A DNA stretch of 64,000 bases from Gnetum montanum (lineage: Eukaryota; Streptophyta; Gnetopsida; Gnetales; Gnetaceae), in contig MNCI01022058.1 in assembly GCA_015680685.1 (NCBI GenBank), forward strand, positions 276,947 through 340,946. Reading direction: 5' to 3'. The notes beneath the pieces were generated by a model. The model did no database searches and was not told the origin of the DNA. It saw only the letters and a program-made list of their open reading frames with translations. Below are positions 53,258 to 63,649 of the stretch, piece after piece. The first letter of the stretch is position 1. Each line of letters begins with the position of its first letter. The translations under genes and the position numbers were made by a program.

Positions 53258-54129
53258 TGATGAAGCACTAAACAGTCGATGCATCAACTAGGCCACGTAT
53301 ATGGGGCCCCGTATACGTGGCTGTGTCGACATGGCCCCATTTACACAGAGCCTGTTTTAGCATATAAATAAGTGGGCTTCTGCCACACTTAGGTATCTTT
53401 TTGGCAGTTGTAGTGAAGCTCTTGCAGTTTGTTTCCATGAGAGTTAGAATATTTTCCAAGTTCCTATAGTAGGTGTAAGAAAGATGTCCAGCTCTTTATT
53501 CGAGCGCTAATGTACCTGAGCCCATTGGCGTGAACAGTAATAAAGACGATCTTTTCAAGCATTCCTTGCAGCAATTGGACTTAGTCATTTGATGCATTTA
53601 ATAGTTTAATATTTCTATGCTTTAATAATTCCTTAAGTTTCCATTGTTATTATTTTAATCGCTCTCACCCTTTTATAGTTCATAGAAACTATAAGTACAA
53701 CCATCTTGAATGTAAACCCAACACTTGGCAACCCAGCGACGCTTAACATCTGGTAACCCAGTAGTGGTTAGGGGATGCTCAAGATGTGCACGGAAGATGG
53801 GATCAGATACTTATGCTAGGAAAAGTTAAGATGTAGATTAGTATAATTATAGATTATGTAATATTCCATTCCTTACTTTCCATTCCAAGAATTAGACGCT
53901 AGAAGATAAAGTGAAAAAGCCATAAAAATCATTTGCCTCAATCTCACTTAACCATCGCAATTAGAAAATTGTAAGTAAGGTTGGGAAGACAACGACCATT
54001 CTAACACAAGGTTTTGCTAGTTAGGGTCTAGTGTATGCAAAGTGCTTACAGTCTATGGAATTCGACCGAGTCACGTGTGAACACCCATGATTCGCATGGT
54101 TGGGCGTAGGGGTACCTAGCTACTCATCA
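53258..54129 (+). repeat. Element E 3' LTR (872 bp)
   Basis: From TGATGAAGCACTAAACAG to AGCTACTCATCA, followed by aaacc. U3 begins with GTCGATGCATCAAC and GGGGCCCCGTATACG palindromes, TATA box CATATAAATAAG (about 53,364), AATAAAGACGATC (about 53,540). It differs from the 5' LTR most strongly in the first 330 bp. Confidence 0.9.
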
Positions 54130-54929
54130 AAACCTTTAGGCATGGGTAACATGTCTTTTCAATCCCGTAACTAGTGCTTGTAGCCTATGTTTCTTTATTA
54201 TGTCTAAGGGGTGTGCTTTGAATTCTCACCAATTTTTCTTTTTAAAATGTGAGAACCACACCATGCAAAGACTTATTTGATTTAGTCAACTCCCTGATAT
54301 TTGGTCAAGAGTAGGATGGCAGAAAACCTATGAACGACATACAAGTACCCAAAAGAATAGCCAGCACAAATGCGTCGAATCCCCTTAAGGTCACACCCTT
54401 TTCCATCCATTTAAATCTTTCCTTGGTTCAAAGAGTACTAAGGGACCAATTCATTAATAAGTTTACTTAGAAAAGGCACAGTACATTTCCAAAACAAGGG
54501 AGACCATAGAGTTCTATGGATAATTGGGTGACGTGGACTCATTACTTATTTTATCAAAATAAACCATATCTTAGCATCAACATTGAAATTCAAAGGTAAA
54601 AAACAAAACATTAGCAATCAACACTTATTATAATATAACCCACCATCATGAGTGCTTATTATGTGATGAATAAGAATAAATTAAACAAAGAAACAGTAAA
54701 AATGTTAACGATGGTGTAAAACAATAATAAGTAAAGATGAAAAATGTGTAAAACAAAAAAAAACAAAGGAACTGAGGGCTTAAAATGGTTAGCATTGGTG
54801 GCCATCTCCCCAATGACTAAATTGGAAGGAGAAGATCCAAAATAATGAGCAAGGCTGTCCACTAACAAAGGTAGTATTAGTAGTGGTTGTTTTAGGCTCA
54901 TGGAAGGGTTTGGTTTGCTAGATGTTGAC
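54130..54929 (-). repeat. Element D 3' non-coding region, right part
   Basis: It resumes the block cut by E ('tttaggcatgggtaacatgtc'). Contains the hairpin, 'ccccttaaggtcacaccc' (about 54,380) and the A-rich tract (about 54,690-54,770). It ends at the integrase relic near 54,930. No coding signal. Confidence 0.75.
54210..54262 (-). other. Conserved bulged hairpin (copy 7, element D)
   Basis: GGTGTG and TTCTCAC face GTGAGAACC and CACACC with the shortest loop of the set (about 19 nt). Confidence 0.6.
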
Positions 54930-56070
54930 CAATAACTTCTTATTTAGGCTTTTAGGTTTTAGATCATCATGGCCCCTAAAGGAAAAGTTTCATGAATGAT
55001 ATAAGGTCCTTCCTACAAAATTTGAAATTTAGTTCGTTGTGATACATGTGTGGGATTCCAATAAAGAACCTTATCTCCTGGTTGGTATTTGACTTTCCTA
55101 ATCCTTAGGTCATGACGTTGTTTGTTCAAGGCCTTGTGCAGTTCATTGGATGATAGGGTGGCTAGTAGATTCTCATCTAGCAAGTTAAGGTTCATTAACC
55201 ATTCTTTTTGTGCTAGATTGAGGTCAAGGTTAAGGTCACATGCTATGGATTGTGTACAGAGCTGTACTTGAAGAGGAAGCATCAAAATTTTACCATACAC
55301 TGACTCATAGGGAGAGTAGCCTATAGGAATTTTTCATGTGGAGCGGCATGCCCAAAGAGCGTCATTTAGTTTGGTGCTCTAGTCTCACCTATACTTGCTA
55401 ATTATTCATGTCAATATTTTTGTGATCTCCCTATTGGAGACTTCAGCTTGACCATTCGCTTGAGGATGATATGGTGTAGTCAATTTATGTTCAACTCCTA
55501 CGCGTTGCATCAACTTTTGAAAAGTTGCACCTATAAAATGTGTACCATTGTCAGAAATATGTGCATGAGGCATGCCAAACCTATTTATGATTTGTTGTTG
55601 AACAAATCATGCAACGGTAGATGATGTACAATCCATAATAGTGGTTTCTTTTTCCCACTTGGTAAAATAGTTAATAGCAACAACAATGTAGGCTTTTCCA
55701 TTGGACATCGGTGTAATAGGTCCCATAAAATCAATTCCCCATATGTTGAAGGGTTCTAAAAGTTAAATCCATTGTTGTGGACCCTCAATTCTAGTAGTCA
55801 TTCCCCCATCACATTGGCAGCATTCACAATATTAGACAAAATGATGAGCGTCCCAGAACAATGTAGGCCAATAATATCCTACAAGCAAGATTTTTAAGGT
55901 TGTTTGTCTCTCTGCGTAATGACCCCCACAAGGGCCCTCATGATCATCTTGGAGAACTTGCAATTGATCTACATCAGGAACACACCATCGAACCAAGCTA
56001 GTGGGACATACCTTATAAAGGTGTCCATTGATTTCCATGAAATATTTGGCTCGATGAAGAAAATGTTGTT
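54930..56070 (-). pseudogene. Element D integrase relic
   Basis: Frame 56,038-55,832 has the zinc-binding HEGPCGGHYAE. The core (about 55,800-55,450) has a KWEKE-like and DNGTHF-like region with stops. Frame 55,300-55,013 gives DLNLDLNLAQKEW, LDENLLATLSSNELHKALNKQ and KVKYQPGDKVLYWNPTHV, the C-terminal domain without chromodomain. The end (EGPYIIHETFPLGA) lies about 55,000-54,950. Broken by many stops. Confidence 0.78.
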
Positions 56071-56199
56071 TCTTTTCAACGTCAAGCTCTTATGGTAATT
56101 TTTGTGTGAGAAGATAGGTAAGAATGCTACTATACCAATTTGTAGTTGTGGTTAATTGATTGTTTATCACACCTGCAAAGAGGATTTCATTAGGGAAAC

Positions 56200-56640
56200 A
56201 ATCAAAAATTGGATATTCATCCTCTTTGTTGTCCCATCACAACCAAGATAAATGATCAGCAACAACATTCTTAGTGCCTTTACGATCGATCATTGTAAAA
56301 TCAAACTCTTGTAAGATCACGAGCCATTGTATGATGCGAGGGCTCACCATTGGTTTATTCATTAGGAACCAAATTGCACTATGATCCGTATGTACAAATA
56401 TCTTATAGCCCAATACATAGTGCCTAAATTTTTCTAGTGCAAACACCATAGCCATTAACTCTTTTTCTGTTGTGGTGTAATTGAGTTGTGCACCAGCGAT
56501 ACTTTGACTTGCACAATGGATGTAATAGGGTCATTTTTGGTCATCTAATTGTGTAAGTATGGCTCCTAAGCCAAAGTTGTACGCGTCAGTCATTATGTGG
56601 AACGATTTGGACCAGTCAAGAGCTTGTAAAATAGGTGTTT
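56200..56640 (-). pseudogene. Element D RNase H relic
   Basis: Frame 56,455-56,237 reads MAMVFALEKFRHYVLGY, HTDHSAIWFLMNKPMVSPRI and NVVADHLSWL. The upstream part (about 56,620-56,460) has YNFGLGAILT- and LNYTTTEKELM-like segments. A stop-free core of 72 codons keeps the second and last acidic residues. Confidence 0.8.
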
Positions 56641-56779
56641 CTACAAGCTTCTATTTTAAGGTTTGGAAGGCTAGCTCACATTCCTTGGTCCATTCAAAAG
56701 GTATGTCCTTCTTTGCTAGTTTTACCAAAGGTTTCGCATCCTTAAAAAGTTCTCAATGAAGCGTCTATAATAGCCAGTA

Positions 56780-57744
56780 TGTCCAAGGAATGATCATATA
56801 TCTTTTATAGTTTTAGGTTGCCGAGTGATTCCTTGGATGACCTTAATCTTTTCAGGATCTACTTGTATCCCTGTTTGTGAAATCTTGTGCCCTAATACAA
56901 TGCCTTCTTGGACCATTAAATGGATTTTTTGCCAATTGAGCCTTAAGTTGGTTTCTACACATTGTTTTAGTATGTGCTCTAATTGGTCCAATGCTTGTTC
57001 GAAGTCCACTTCATAGGTGGAGAAATCGTCCATAAAGACCTCCACACCATTTCCTATTTGTTATTGGAAGATACGTAGAACCAAATGTTGAAATGTTGTT
57101 GGGGCATTGCATAAGCCAAACGACATCTGCTTATATGCAAATGTCCCCCAAGGACTTATGAATGTAGTCTTGGCTTGGTCTTCTAGGGCTATTTGAATTT
57201 GGTTATATCCACTGTAGCTATCCAAAAAAATGTAGTAGCAATGCCCTACAATGATATCTAAGACTTGGTTGACGAATGGCAATGGGAAGTGATCTTTAAA
57301 TGTTGCCATGTTTAGTAGCCTAAATTCTATACATAGCCTCCATTTACCTCCCTTTTTTGGCACAATGACTAATGGACTAACCCATTCACTATCAACAATG
57401 GGATAGATGAACCCAACTTTTAGAAGTTGTTCAATTTCTTCTTTAACCACTTGCTTAATCTTTGGGTTCAGTTGCCTCTACAGTTGTCATTGAGGTTTCA
57501 TGGAGGGGTCTGTGTAAATTCTATGTTGGCATATCCTAGGATATATTGTAGTTAATTCAAGATATGACCAAGTAAAGGCTTTCAACCATTTGTTTACTAT
57601 TTTCTGCAATCTTTCTTTTTGTTGAGAAGCGAGCTTAGCATTAATGATTACCAATTTTCCATTTTTGAGAAATATATACTCCATACCAGTGGGCAATGAT
57701 TTTAACTCGAGGGGCTTCTTCTTGAACTCGTCGAGGATTTCCAA
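56780..57744 (-). pseudogene. Element D reverse transcriptase relic
   Basis: Frames 57,744-57,487 (MEILDEFKKKPLELKSLPTG, protease-RT linker), 57,450-57,061 (EWVSPLVIVPKKGGKWRLCIEF, PLPFVNQVLD, YIFLDSYSGYNQI, GTFAYKQMSFGLCNAPTTF) and 57,045-56,794 (MEVFMDDFSTYEVDF, catalytic Asp pair intact, then LGHKISQTGIQVDPEKIK). Only short breaks separate these, so this is the best preserved reverse transcriptase here, though the CIDF is CIEF. Confidence 0.87.
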
Positions 57745-57929
57745 CTTCCCCTAGTTGATATTTTCGATGTCAAGACTTGGAAGTTGGTGATGGACTTGCT
57801 CTAATGTATCTATGCTATCAATGTAGGTGCAAGTCAAGCTCTCAGTCGATTCCATGCATATAGTTGAATCGTTCTCTTAGTCAGCTATCAGCCACTAGGT
57901 GCCTTCCTATATTGTGGCTGCTACATACT

Positions 57930-58460
57930 AGCTATCGTTCTCTTTGGCTGCTATATTGTGGCAATGTTAAACGTTGTACAAACCAGGACTTATGCATGCA
58001 ATTACACCCTGTGTCAATGTGTAAGATGCATGGAACTTTCTTCTTCTCGATATTTCCAAATGTATTTTCCTTTGATATTTCTAGAGAAACATCATGCATT
58101 CCTAGGGGCATGTCAATTGTGCTTAGCCATNTAGAAACATCATGCATTCCTAGGGGCATGTCAATTGTGCTTAGCCATGCTCTTCCCATTATGATTGGGA
58201 AGTCCCCCTTATAGTTGTTGACTTGAAGTACTAGGAAATTAGTTGGATATGACCACCCACAAATAGTGGTGACAATGTCCTCCACTAGTCCTAATGGGAT
58301 AGTGATGGACTGGTCGACCAACTCTAAACGTATCTTACTCTTTTTTACTGTAGGTAGCTTCTAGGCTTTGTACATTTCTTGAGAGATTAAGTTAACACCA
58401 GAACCTAAATCCAAAAGAGCTTTGCAAGGTTTGTTCCCAGTGATTTGCAAATGTATAAGA
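57930..58460 (-). pseudogene. Element D aspartic protease relic
   Basis: Reads ALLDLGSGVNLIS-like at about 58,410, then DQSITIPLGLVEDIVTTICGW and FPIIMGRAWLS (58,321-58,170). A 47-bp segment is duplicated across a single N at 58,131, so the frame seen there is an assembly product. Followed by a stop-rich tail. Confidence 0.72.
58131..58131. other. Single N inside an exact local duplication
   Basis: The sequence tagaaacatcatgcattcct... to ...gtgcttagccat occurs on both sides of the N (about 58,083-58,130 and 58,132-58,178). This is typical of two contig ends that overlap but were joined without merging. Confidence 0.85.
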
Positions 58461-58469
58461 GGACTTCCA

Positions 58470-61025
58470 AGATTAGAGAATTTTCTAGGAAGACAACCAA
58501 CAATCGGTCGTCTGCTTTAAGTGCAGTCTTTGGTTCAAAGGAAGCTTTGAAGATTCAAATGGTGGTGAGGCATTTGGAGAATTTTCCACTTGTGGTTGCA
58601 AGGACTTAGTTAGACTATTGGTTCTAAAGAAAGGCCTCTTCTTTATGCGGTTATATGAACCAATAGTAGGTTGAGGGTTGACAGCCCTTGTAACATTACA
58701 TTGCTGCGGCTAGGGAGGGAGATCACCCTACATAGCTAGAGCAGGTGGTAATGTTGCTAAGGGTGGAAGAGGTATAGTCAGATGAGAAGGATAGCATGTT
58801 TGTGGAACCTCTCCTCTAGGATAAGGAGTTCTATGTACTCGTGGGTTTGGTAGTGAGACTAAGGAGTAACATGACTAGTAGAGTCATGTGGAAAGATTGG
58901 TTACTACACATAGTATCCATACATGTCAGGTTAATGGTAAGGGTACTGTTGATGTGGTGGTGGAATTCTCCATGATTTTGGGTGTTGCCACTGTTGATAC
59001 TATTCATTTGGTTGTGGTGAAGTTCCACTTGGATAATACATCAAGAGCTGGTGGAATTGTCTTCAGCTACCTTGAGGATAGGGTAACCTTCAGGGTGTTT
59101 GCCGTCTATTTAATCATGGGTTTAGTGCATACACCCCAAACTCCTGCAAATGTGAGATTACTAGGCAACATCCCTTAGGATGGTCATATTGACATATCTC
59201 ATATTCACCATCATTTTCTATATCCGAATCCACAACCTCTTCAATGATAGTAGCATTGCCCTTACCTTTGTTACGTGCATATTCAGTTTCTTTCTTTTTC
59301 CTCATTTCTCAATCACTACCTAGTTCCCTAGACTCCTCTACTATTTTGAGAATGGTTTGAAATTTATTCTCTAGAGAGTCCCACATTTGGTCCACCTTTG
59401 TCAATACTTCTAATGTAAGTTTTTGAATGGGCAAAGTTTTCCTATTCACCATCTCTTCAAGTGGTGACTCTTCTTCATCCTTACAAAATCTAACCCCCTT
59501 TTTCAGAGGGAATGATCTCTATTATATTCCTTTGCACTCTCTCTTTTCCTTAACTCTCCTTCCTCCTTGGTAACTTGCTCCAACAGTCTTTGTACTTAAT
59601 GGGCTCTAAGCTCGAATAGTCTTCCTTAGGCATAAGTCCTAAGGGTTTTTCGTGTTTTGCGCCTAAGTCCATCTACAAGATGGCATAGTTGTTCCATCTA
59701 TGAGTAACCATGGCCAAGGCAACAATGTAATAATGCATAATATCAGCCAATGGTAGCATCTAAGGGTTTGTGTCCTCCTTGTTTCCATCCTTGGATTTTC
59801 TTTTGTAGGTTGGACACTCGGGAGTATGTTTGATACTTATCATTGAACAATTCTAACATGGTACTCCATCAGTAAATGAATTTCGGTTCTAAGAACCGGT
59901 ACTGGCTTTTTGCTTCCTTAATCAGTGTCCATGAAAACAACTTAAGTTTTTGCCACTCATTTTCTATGTTTTGCAAGGCACATGCATCGTGAAATGCTTA
60001 CAAATTATTTTGAGGATCAACGTCGTATCCCCCTTCAAATCATGGGATATTGCTCATGTCCAATATTTTGATCTTGTTGTTTTTTTAGTGTCTTGTTGGG
60101 ATTCTAACAGGCTTAGTTATATCTAGCATACTTTAGGTAGTGAGTAGGGGTTCATTGTGATCATGTTATCTATGGCTTCTATGATGCTTATGTTGTTTCC
60201 TACTCTCCCTCCTTTCACAGTGTGTTTCTCTATAATGCCCTCATCCCCTTTCTCGACTATTTTGTCTATTATTCTTGTTTTACCTACCATTATCCTTAGG
60301 GTCTTTCCCTCTGTGAGTACATTCCGATCCTAAAGGAGAGGAGAAAGAAGATGATGAACATGAAGAGGAAGGAGGACCGTCATCATGATGGTGCCGACTA
60401 CCTTCTCTTCGGTGGTTGCGGCCTTGATCGCGATTATGATTAGAATGTCCATCTTTTTCATGTGCTTGTGTTCCTTTTTCAGACCCCTTGTGTCCATCGG
60501 TACAAGAATCTGAGTTATGGATATTTGAGTAAAGATTCTAATACACAACCCCTTGATCGAAGTCAACGGGAGGAACATCATTTTGTGGAAGACCTCCTGA
60601 GGTAGGTTCACCACCATCATTTTCACTTAGGACATATGGGACATTCTGAGACCACTTCCCCTTCATAGATTTATGATGTCTCTCTTGTTGTAAGTCCCTT
60701 TGACATTGTGCCTCTGTGGGTCAATACTCTCTCAAGTCATGTTCATGCACAACGTACTCTACCTATAAGTGCTACATATCAATTCGTGTGAGAGCATGTA
60801 GAAGCATGCTTGGGATTGAACGATCGGGAGGTAACACTATGTTACCTTCTAAATCATGCCAATGTAGTTGTTCATCCTGGTGGAGGATAAAAGTAAAGTT
60901 TGGTATATACTCATCGGGATGAACGTATACTACACGAAACTATTGGGGCACTAGTGGGTCATCATGTGTACTATGCCTCCGATTGTTCATTGTGTCAAAC
61001 TTAGGTGGTGAAACACTCTCGTAAG
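58470..61025 (-). pseudogene. Element D gag relic
   Basis: Segments in order from 61,020: SYESVSPPKFD, LVPQ, a ...YTFILHQDE-like segment, a charged region (60,626-60,330), the gag core (about 60,000-59,520, stops), EICQYDHPKGC at 59,168-59,203 with the first knuckle Cys changed to Tyr, then a Pro/Gln-rich linker. The start codon is deleted: sequence passes from gag at 'actctcgtaagaga' into LTR at 'gataag...tgcaagg'. Confidence 0.75.
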
Positions 61026-61348
61026 AGATAAGATATTTTGAATGTTGCAAGGTTTATCACAAAGTTCGTCTTTATTTCTAGACACAAGGTTTGCTCAGGT
61101 AGACAATGCTCGAATAAAGATCTATTTGCTTTATGATTCCTACTGTGGGCACTCAGAAATAATTCTAACTCTGAGAGGAAGAAACTACAAGAGTTTGGGT
61201 AAGGGACTAAGAACTAATTGCCATACTAAGTGTGCCTACCTCTTATTTATAGGTAATGAGACAGGTCCCGATATCGGATGTCCGATATCACTTAGCAGGA
61301 TCTAATATCATAGACCATATATCGCGGACCCAATATTGCGACTCATCA
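61026..61348 (-). repeat. Element D 5' LTR, truncated
   Basis: Keeps R and U3 only: AATAAAGACGAAC-type signal (rc, about 61,066), TATA (TATAAATAAGAGG, rc about 61,240) and GATATC palindromes, ending in ACTCATCA, followed by tatag. U5 and primer site are deleted. Confidence 0.85.
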
Positions 61349-61353
61349 TATAG
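61349..61353. other. Target-site duplication of element D (right)
   Basis: tatag, identical to 30,983-30,987. Confidence 0.9.
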
Positions 61354-62900
61354 GGTCAAAGAATAAAGTGATTTGAACAAACGATTAGGAAGTTATTGGC
61401 CCTGGAAGGTTTTGGGCTCTAAAAATTACAAAACCTCCTTGGGCATTTATCAGCAAATGTGAAGATTTCTAAGGGGGGTCGCACAGATATATACTATTTT
61501 TGCGCTACATCGATGGGGCCATGTAGATAAGGCCTTGTATATGCATGGGCTCCATCGACGAGGCCCTATTTATGGGGTCTGTAAACAAAATTTTCAAACT
61601 TGAATATTTCAAAAAATACAAAGAATTTTTGAATAAATTTGGGGTCCATGAAGTTTCAGAAAAGCCAAGAATATGATGAGATCATTAAAAAGGATCTTTG
61701 GAAGCTTACAAATTCAAAAATTTGATGGAGAATGTGTGAATTGAAGAAAATTATTAAAGGAGCATAGGGTTAAATGTAGAAGATGGATGCATGAAAGACT
61801 TTGATTGCAATAATGCCTAAGGATAAGGTGCTTAACAAACCCAACCAAGAGATATGCAAGTGGATCCTCTTCATAGCAGGCACATGTCCTATTTTCCCTT
61901 GCATGACCTCAACCAAAGAAGTCTATGGGCCCCATAGATGATTAATAGTTTATGAAAGTTAAGGACTAAAACCTAGAAGATTCTACCAAAGAATTCAAGT
62001 ATGTTAGACAAAGACACTGGAAAGGAACATGGACACTAGCAGTGAGGTGAGTTATGGGTAGCATGGATGTATGATGAAGAAGGTGGAATGGAGTTCTGAA
62101 TTAAGGTCATAAGAAGTCCCTTGTGGATTTGTGTTTAAATGACAAGAGATGATCCATCCTCAACTCAAACCAAAATCAACCGCTTTTAATGACTTTGGCT
62201 TATCACTCCAAGACTAATCCACCCCCTTCAGACATAAGAGTGATCCCACAGAATAACCACTATTCCTTAAAGAGAAGGAAAGACAAGTAGAAAGTGAGAG
62301 AGGGCCTTTGTTAGAGGGGACCTTTAGGCATGGGCAACATGTTTTTCTAGTCCCATAACTAGTGCTTGTAGCCCGTTTATTTGTCTAAGGGATGTTCTTT
62401 TAATTTCCATCATGTTTTTTACTTTTATTTTATTTTTGTCTTTTTTCATTTTTTTCTTCTTTTTTTTTTGAAATTTTTGGATGGGAACCACACCATGCAA
62501 AGCCTTATTCAACTTCTTATTACTGGTTGACCCAAAATGGTAGAATATCCATGAAAACACTCATGCACCCAAGTAAGTAGAAGAGTACAAAGAGTATTGA
62601 GTCCCCTTGAAGTCACACCATGTGCAAACCTTTGAATCCTTTATAATTTTGAAAACCAACAAGGTTAAAAATTTATCAAAGGTTTATTTAATGAAAGAGA
62701 CCTCATATTCCTGAAATAAGGAAAATCATAGAATTTGTGGATGGGTGGATGACATGGACTCACTACCTATTCCATGAAAAAAAGAAACCATGTTTTAGCC
62801 ATTGATACAAAAATTCAAAAATAGAAACCAGACATTAGCAAACAAAAACATTAAGTGCAAACCACCATTAGTAGTAGCTACAACACCATTGTGTTTATTG
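61354..62900 (-). repeat. Element C 3' non-coding region, right part
   Basis: It resumes element C. Contains U3-like motifs (CATCGATGGGGCC and CATCGACGAGGCCC, about 61,508-61,565), 'agggcctttgttagagggga' (about 62,300), the hairpin, and 'ccccttgaagtcacacc' (about 62,600). Integrase, expected next, is missing. No coding signal. Confidence 0.65.
62389..62494 (-). other. Conserved bulged hairpin (copy 8, element C, diverged)
   Basis: Plus-strand TTCCATC (62,405-62,411) faces GATGGGAACC (62,480-62,489). In the sense RNA the upper stem is GGTTCCCATC/GATGGAAATT with one C-A mismatch and G-U pairs at its base. The loop-side pairs differ from all other copies on both arms. The lower stem is weak. 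Confidence 0.5.
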
Positions 62901-62929
62901 ATTTCCAAATGGCTTGATTTCCAAGCCAC

Positions 62930-63640
62930 AATTAGTAATAGCTATAGCACCATTGACTTCAATGAAGCATTTGTCTTGATGAAGAAACTATTGTTTTTTC
63001 CTATAGTCCAAATCTTGTGGCATCTCTTGAGTGAGAAAATAAGTGAGGATGTCATCATACCATTTTGGTTCTGCAAGCACTCTTTCATTTATTGCACTAG
63101 CAAAGAGGAGTTCATCTAGGAATTGATCAGAGAGTGGACTCTCCTCCTCTTTATCATCCCATCATAACTGAGAAATATGGTCAACGACCACATTCTCAGT
63201 CCCCTTTCAATTTACCATTGTAAGATTGAATTCCTACAAGATCACTAGCCACTATATGACACGGGGGCACATAGTTGGCTTGTTCATTAGGAAGTGGATG
63301 GCACTATTGTCAATGTGCACAAACACTTTATATCCAAGCACATAGTGCCTCAACTTCTCTAGAGCATACACCATCACCATTAGTTCTTTCTCCATTATGG
63401 TGTAATTCAACTATGCACCCACAATGCTTTTTCTTACACAACATATGTAATATCAATATTTCTTATCGTCCAACTATGTAAGTATGGCTCCCAAGGCATA
63501 ATTTGATGCATATGGCTCCCAAGGCATAATTTGATGCATCTTTCATGATATGAAATGGTTTGGACCAGTTAAGTGCTCATAGAATTGGAGTCTCTACAAG
63601 CTTTTGGTTGAGGCTCTAGAATACCTTTTCACATTCCTTG
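62930..63640 (-). pseudogene. Element C RNase H relic and integrase edge
   Basis: Minus-strand fragments match the RNase H blocks of D and E: an ALEKLRHYVLGYKVF-like segment (about 63,380-63,310), IVPSTSS-like for the DHSAIWFL region (about 63,310-63,270) and VVDHISQL-like (about 63,190). A short piece at 62,950-63,000 corresponds to the linker before the integrase zinc region. A 28-bp segment is tandemly duplicated at 63,484-63,539. Confidence 0.6.
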
Positions 63641-63649
63641 ATCTAGATG

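Larger units (their letters stand above)
33865..54129 (+). mobile_element. Element E: gag-pol-aORF Ty3/gypsy, host of element F
   Basis: Plus-strand order: 5' LTR (33,865-34,735), tRNA-Asp primer site (34,737-34,753), gag (to 37,234), insertion of F, gag linker and protease (44,325-44,870), reverse transcriptase, RNase H, integrase (to about 48,128), a 3' non-coding stretch with two hairpins, a long aORF (about 50,230-53,120), GGGGGTA tract, 3' LTR (53,258-54,129). Flanks are gaacc/aaacc (one difference). LTR lengths are 871 and 872 bp. Without F it is about 13.2 kb. All genes carry stops, largely of the C-to-T/G-to-A kind. Confidence 0.9.
30988..61348 (-). mobile_element. Element D: gag-pol Ty3/gypsy, split by nested insertions
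   Basis: The 3' LTR is 30,988-31,830 and the 5' LTR is truncated (61,026-61,348), with perfect tatag duplications outside both. Internal sequence runs 31,831-33,864 (itself split by a solo LTR) and 54,135-61,025. The two halves join across element E at 'gttagagggaacc' / 'tttaggcatggg', the order seen uninterrupted in B (17,440-17,475). Gag, protease, reverse transcriptase, RNase H and integrase are all recognisable on the minus strand. No aORF. Without nested DNA it is about 9.3 kb. A deletion at about 61,026 removed the gag start, primer site and U5. Confidence 0.88.

Noticed and set aside
63275-63481. 68-codon plus-strand frame
   Set aside because: Antisense to the RNase H relic of element C.
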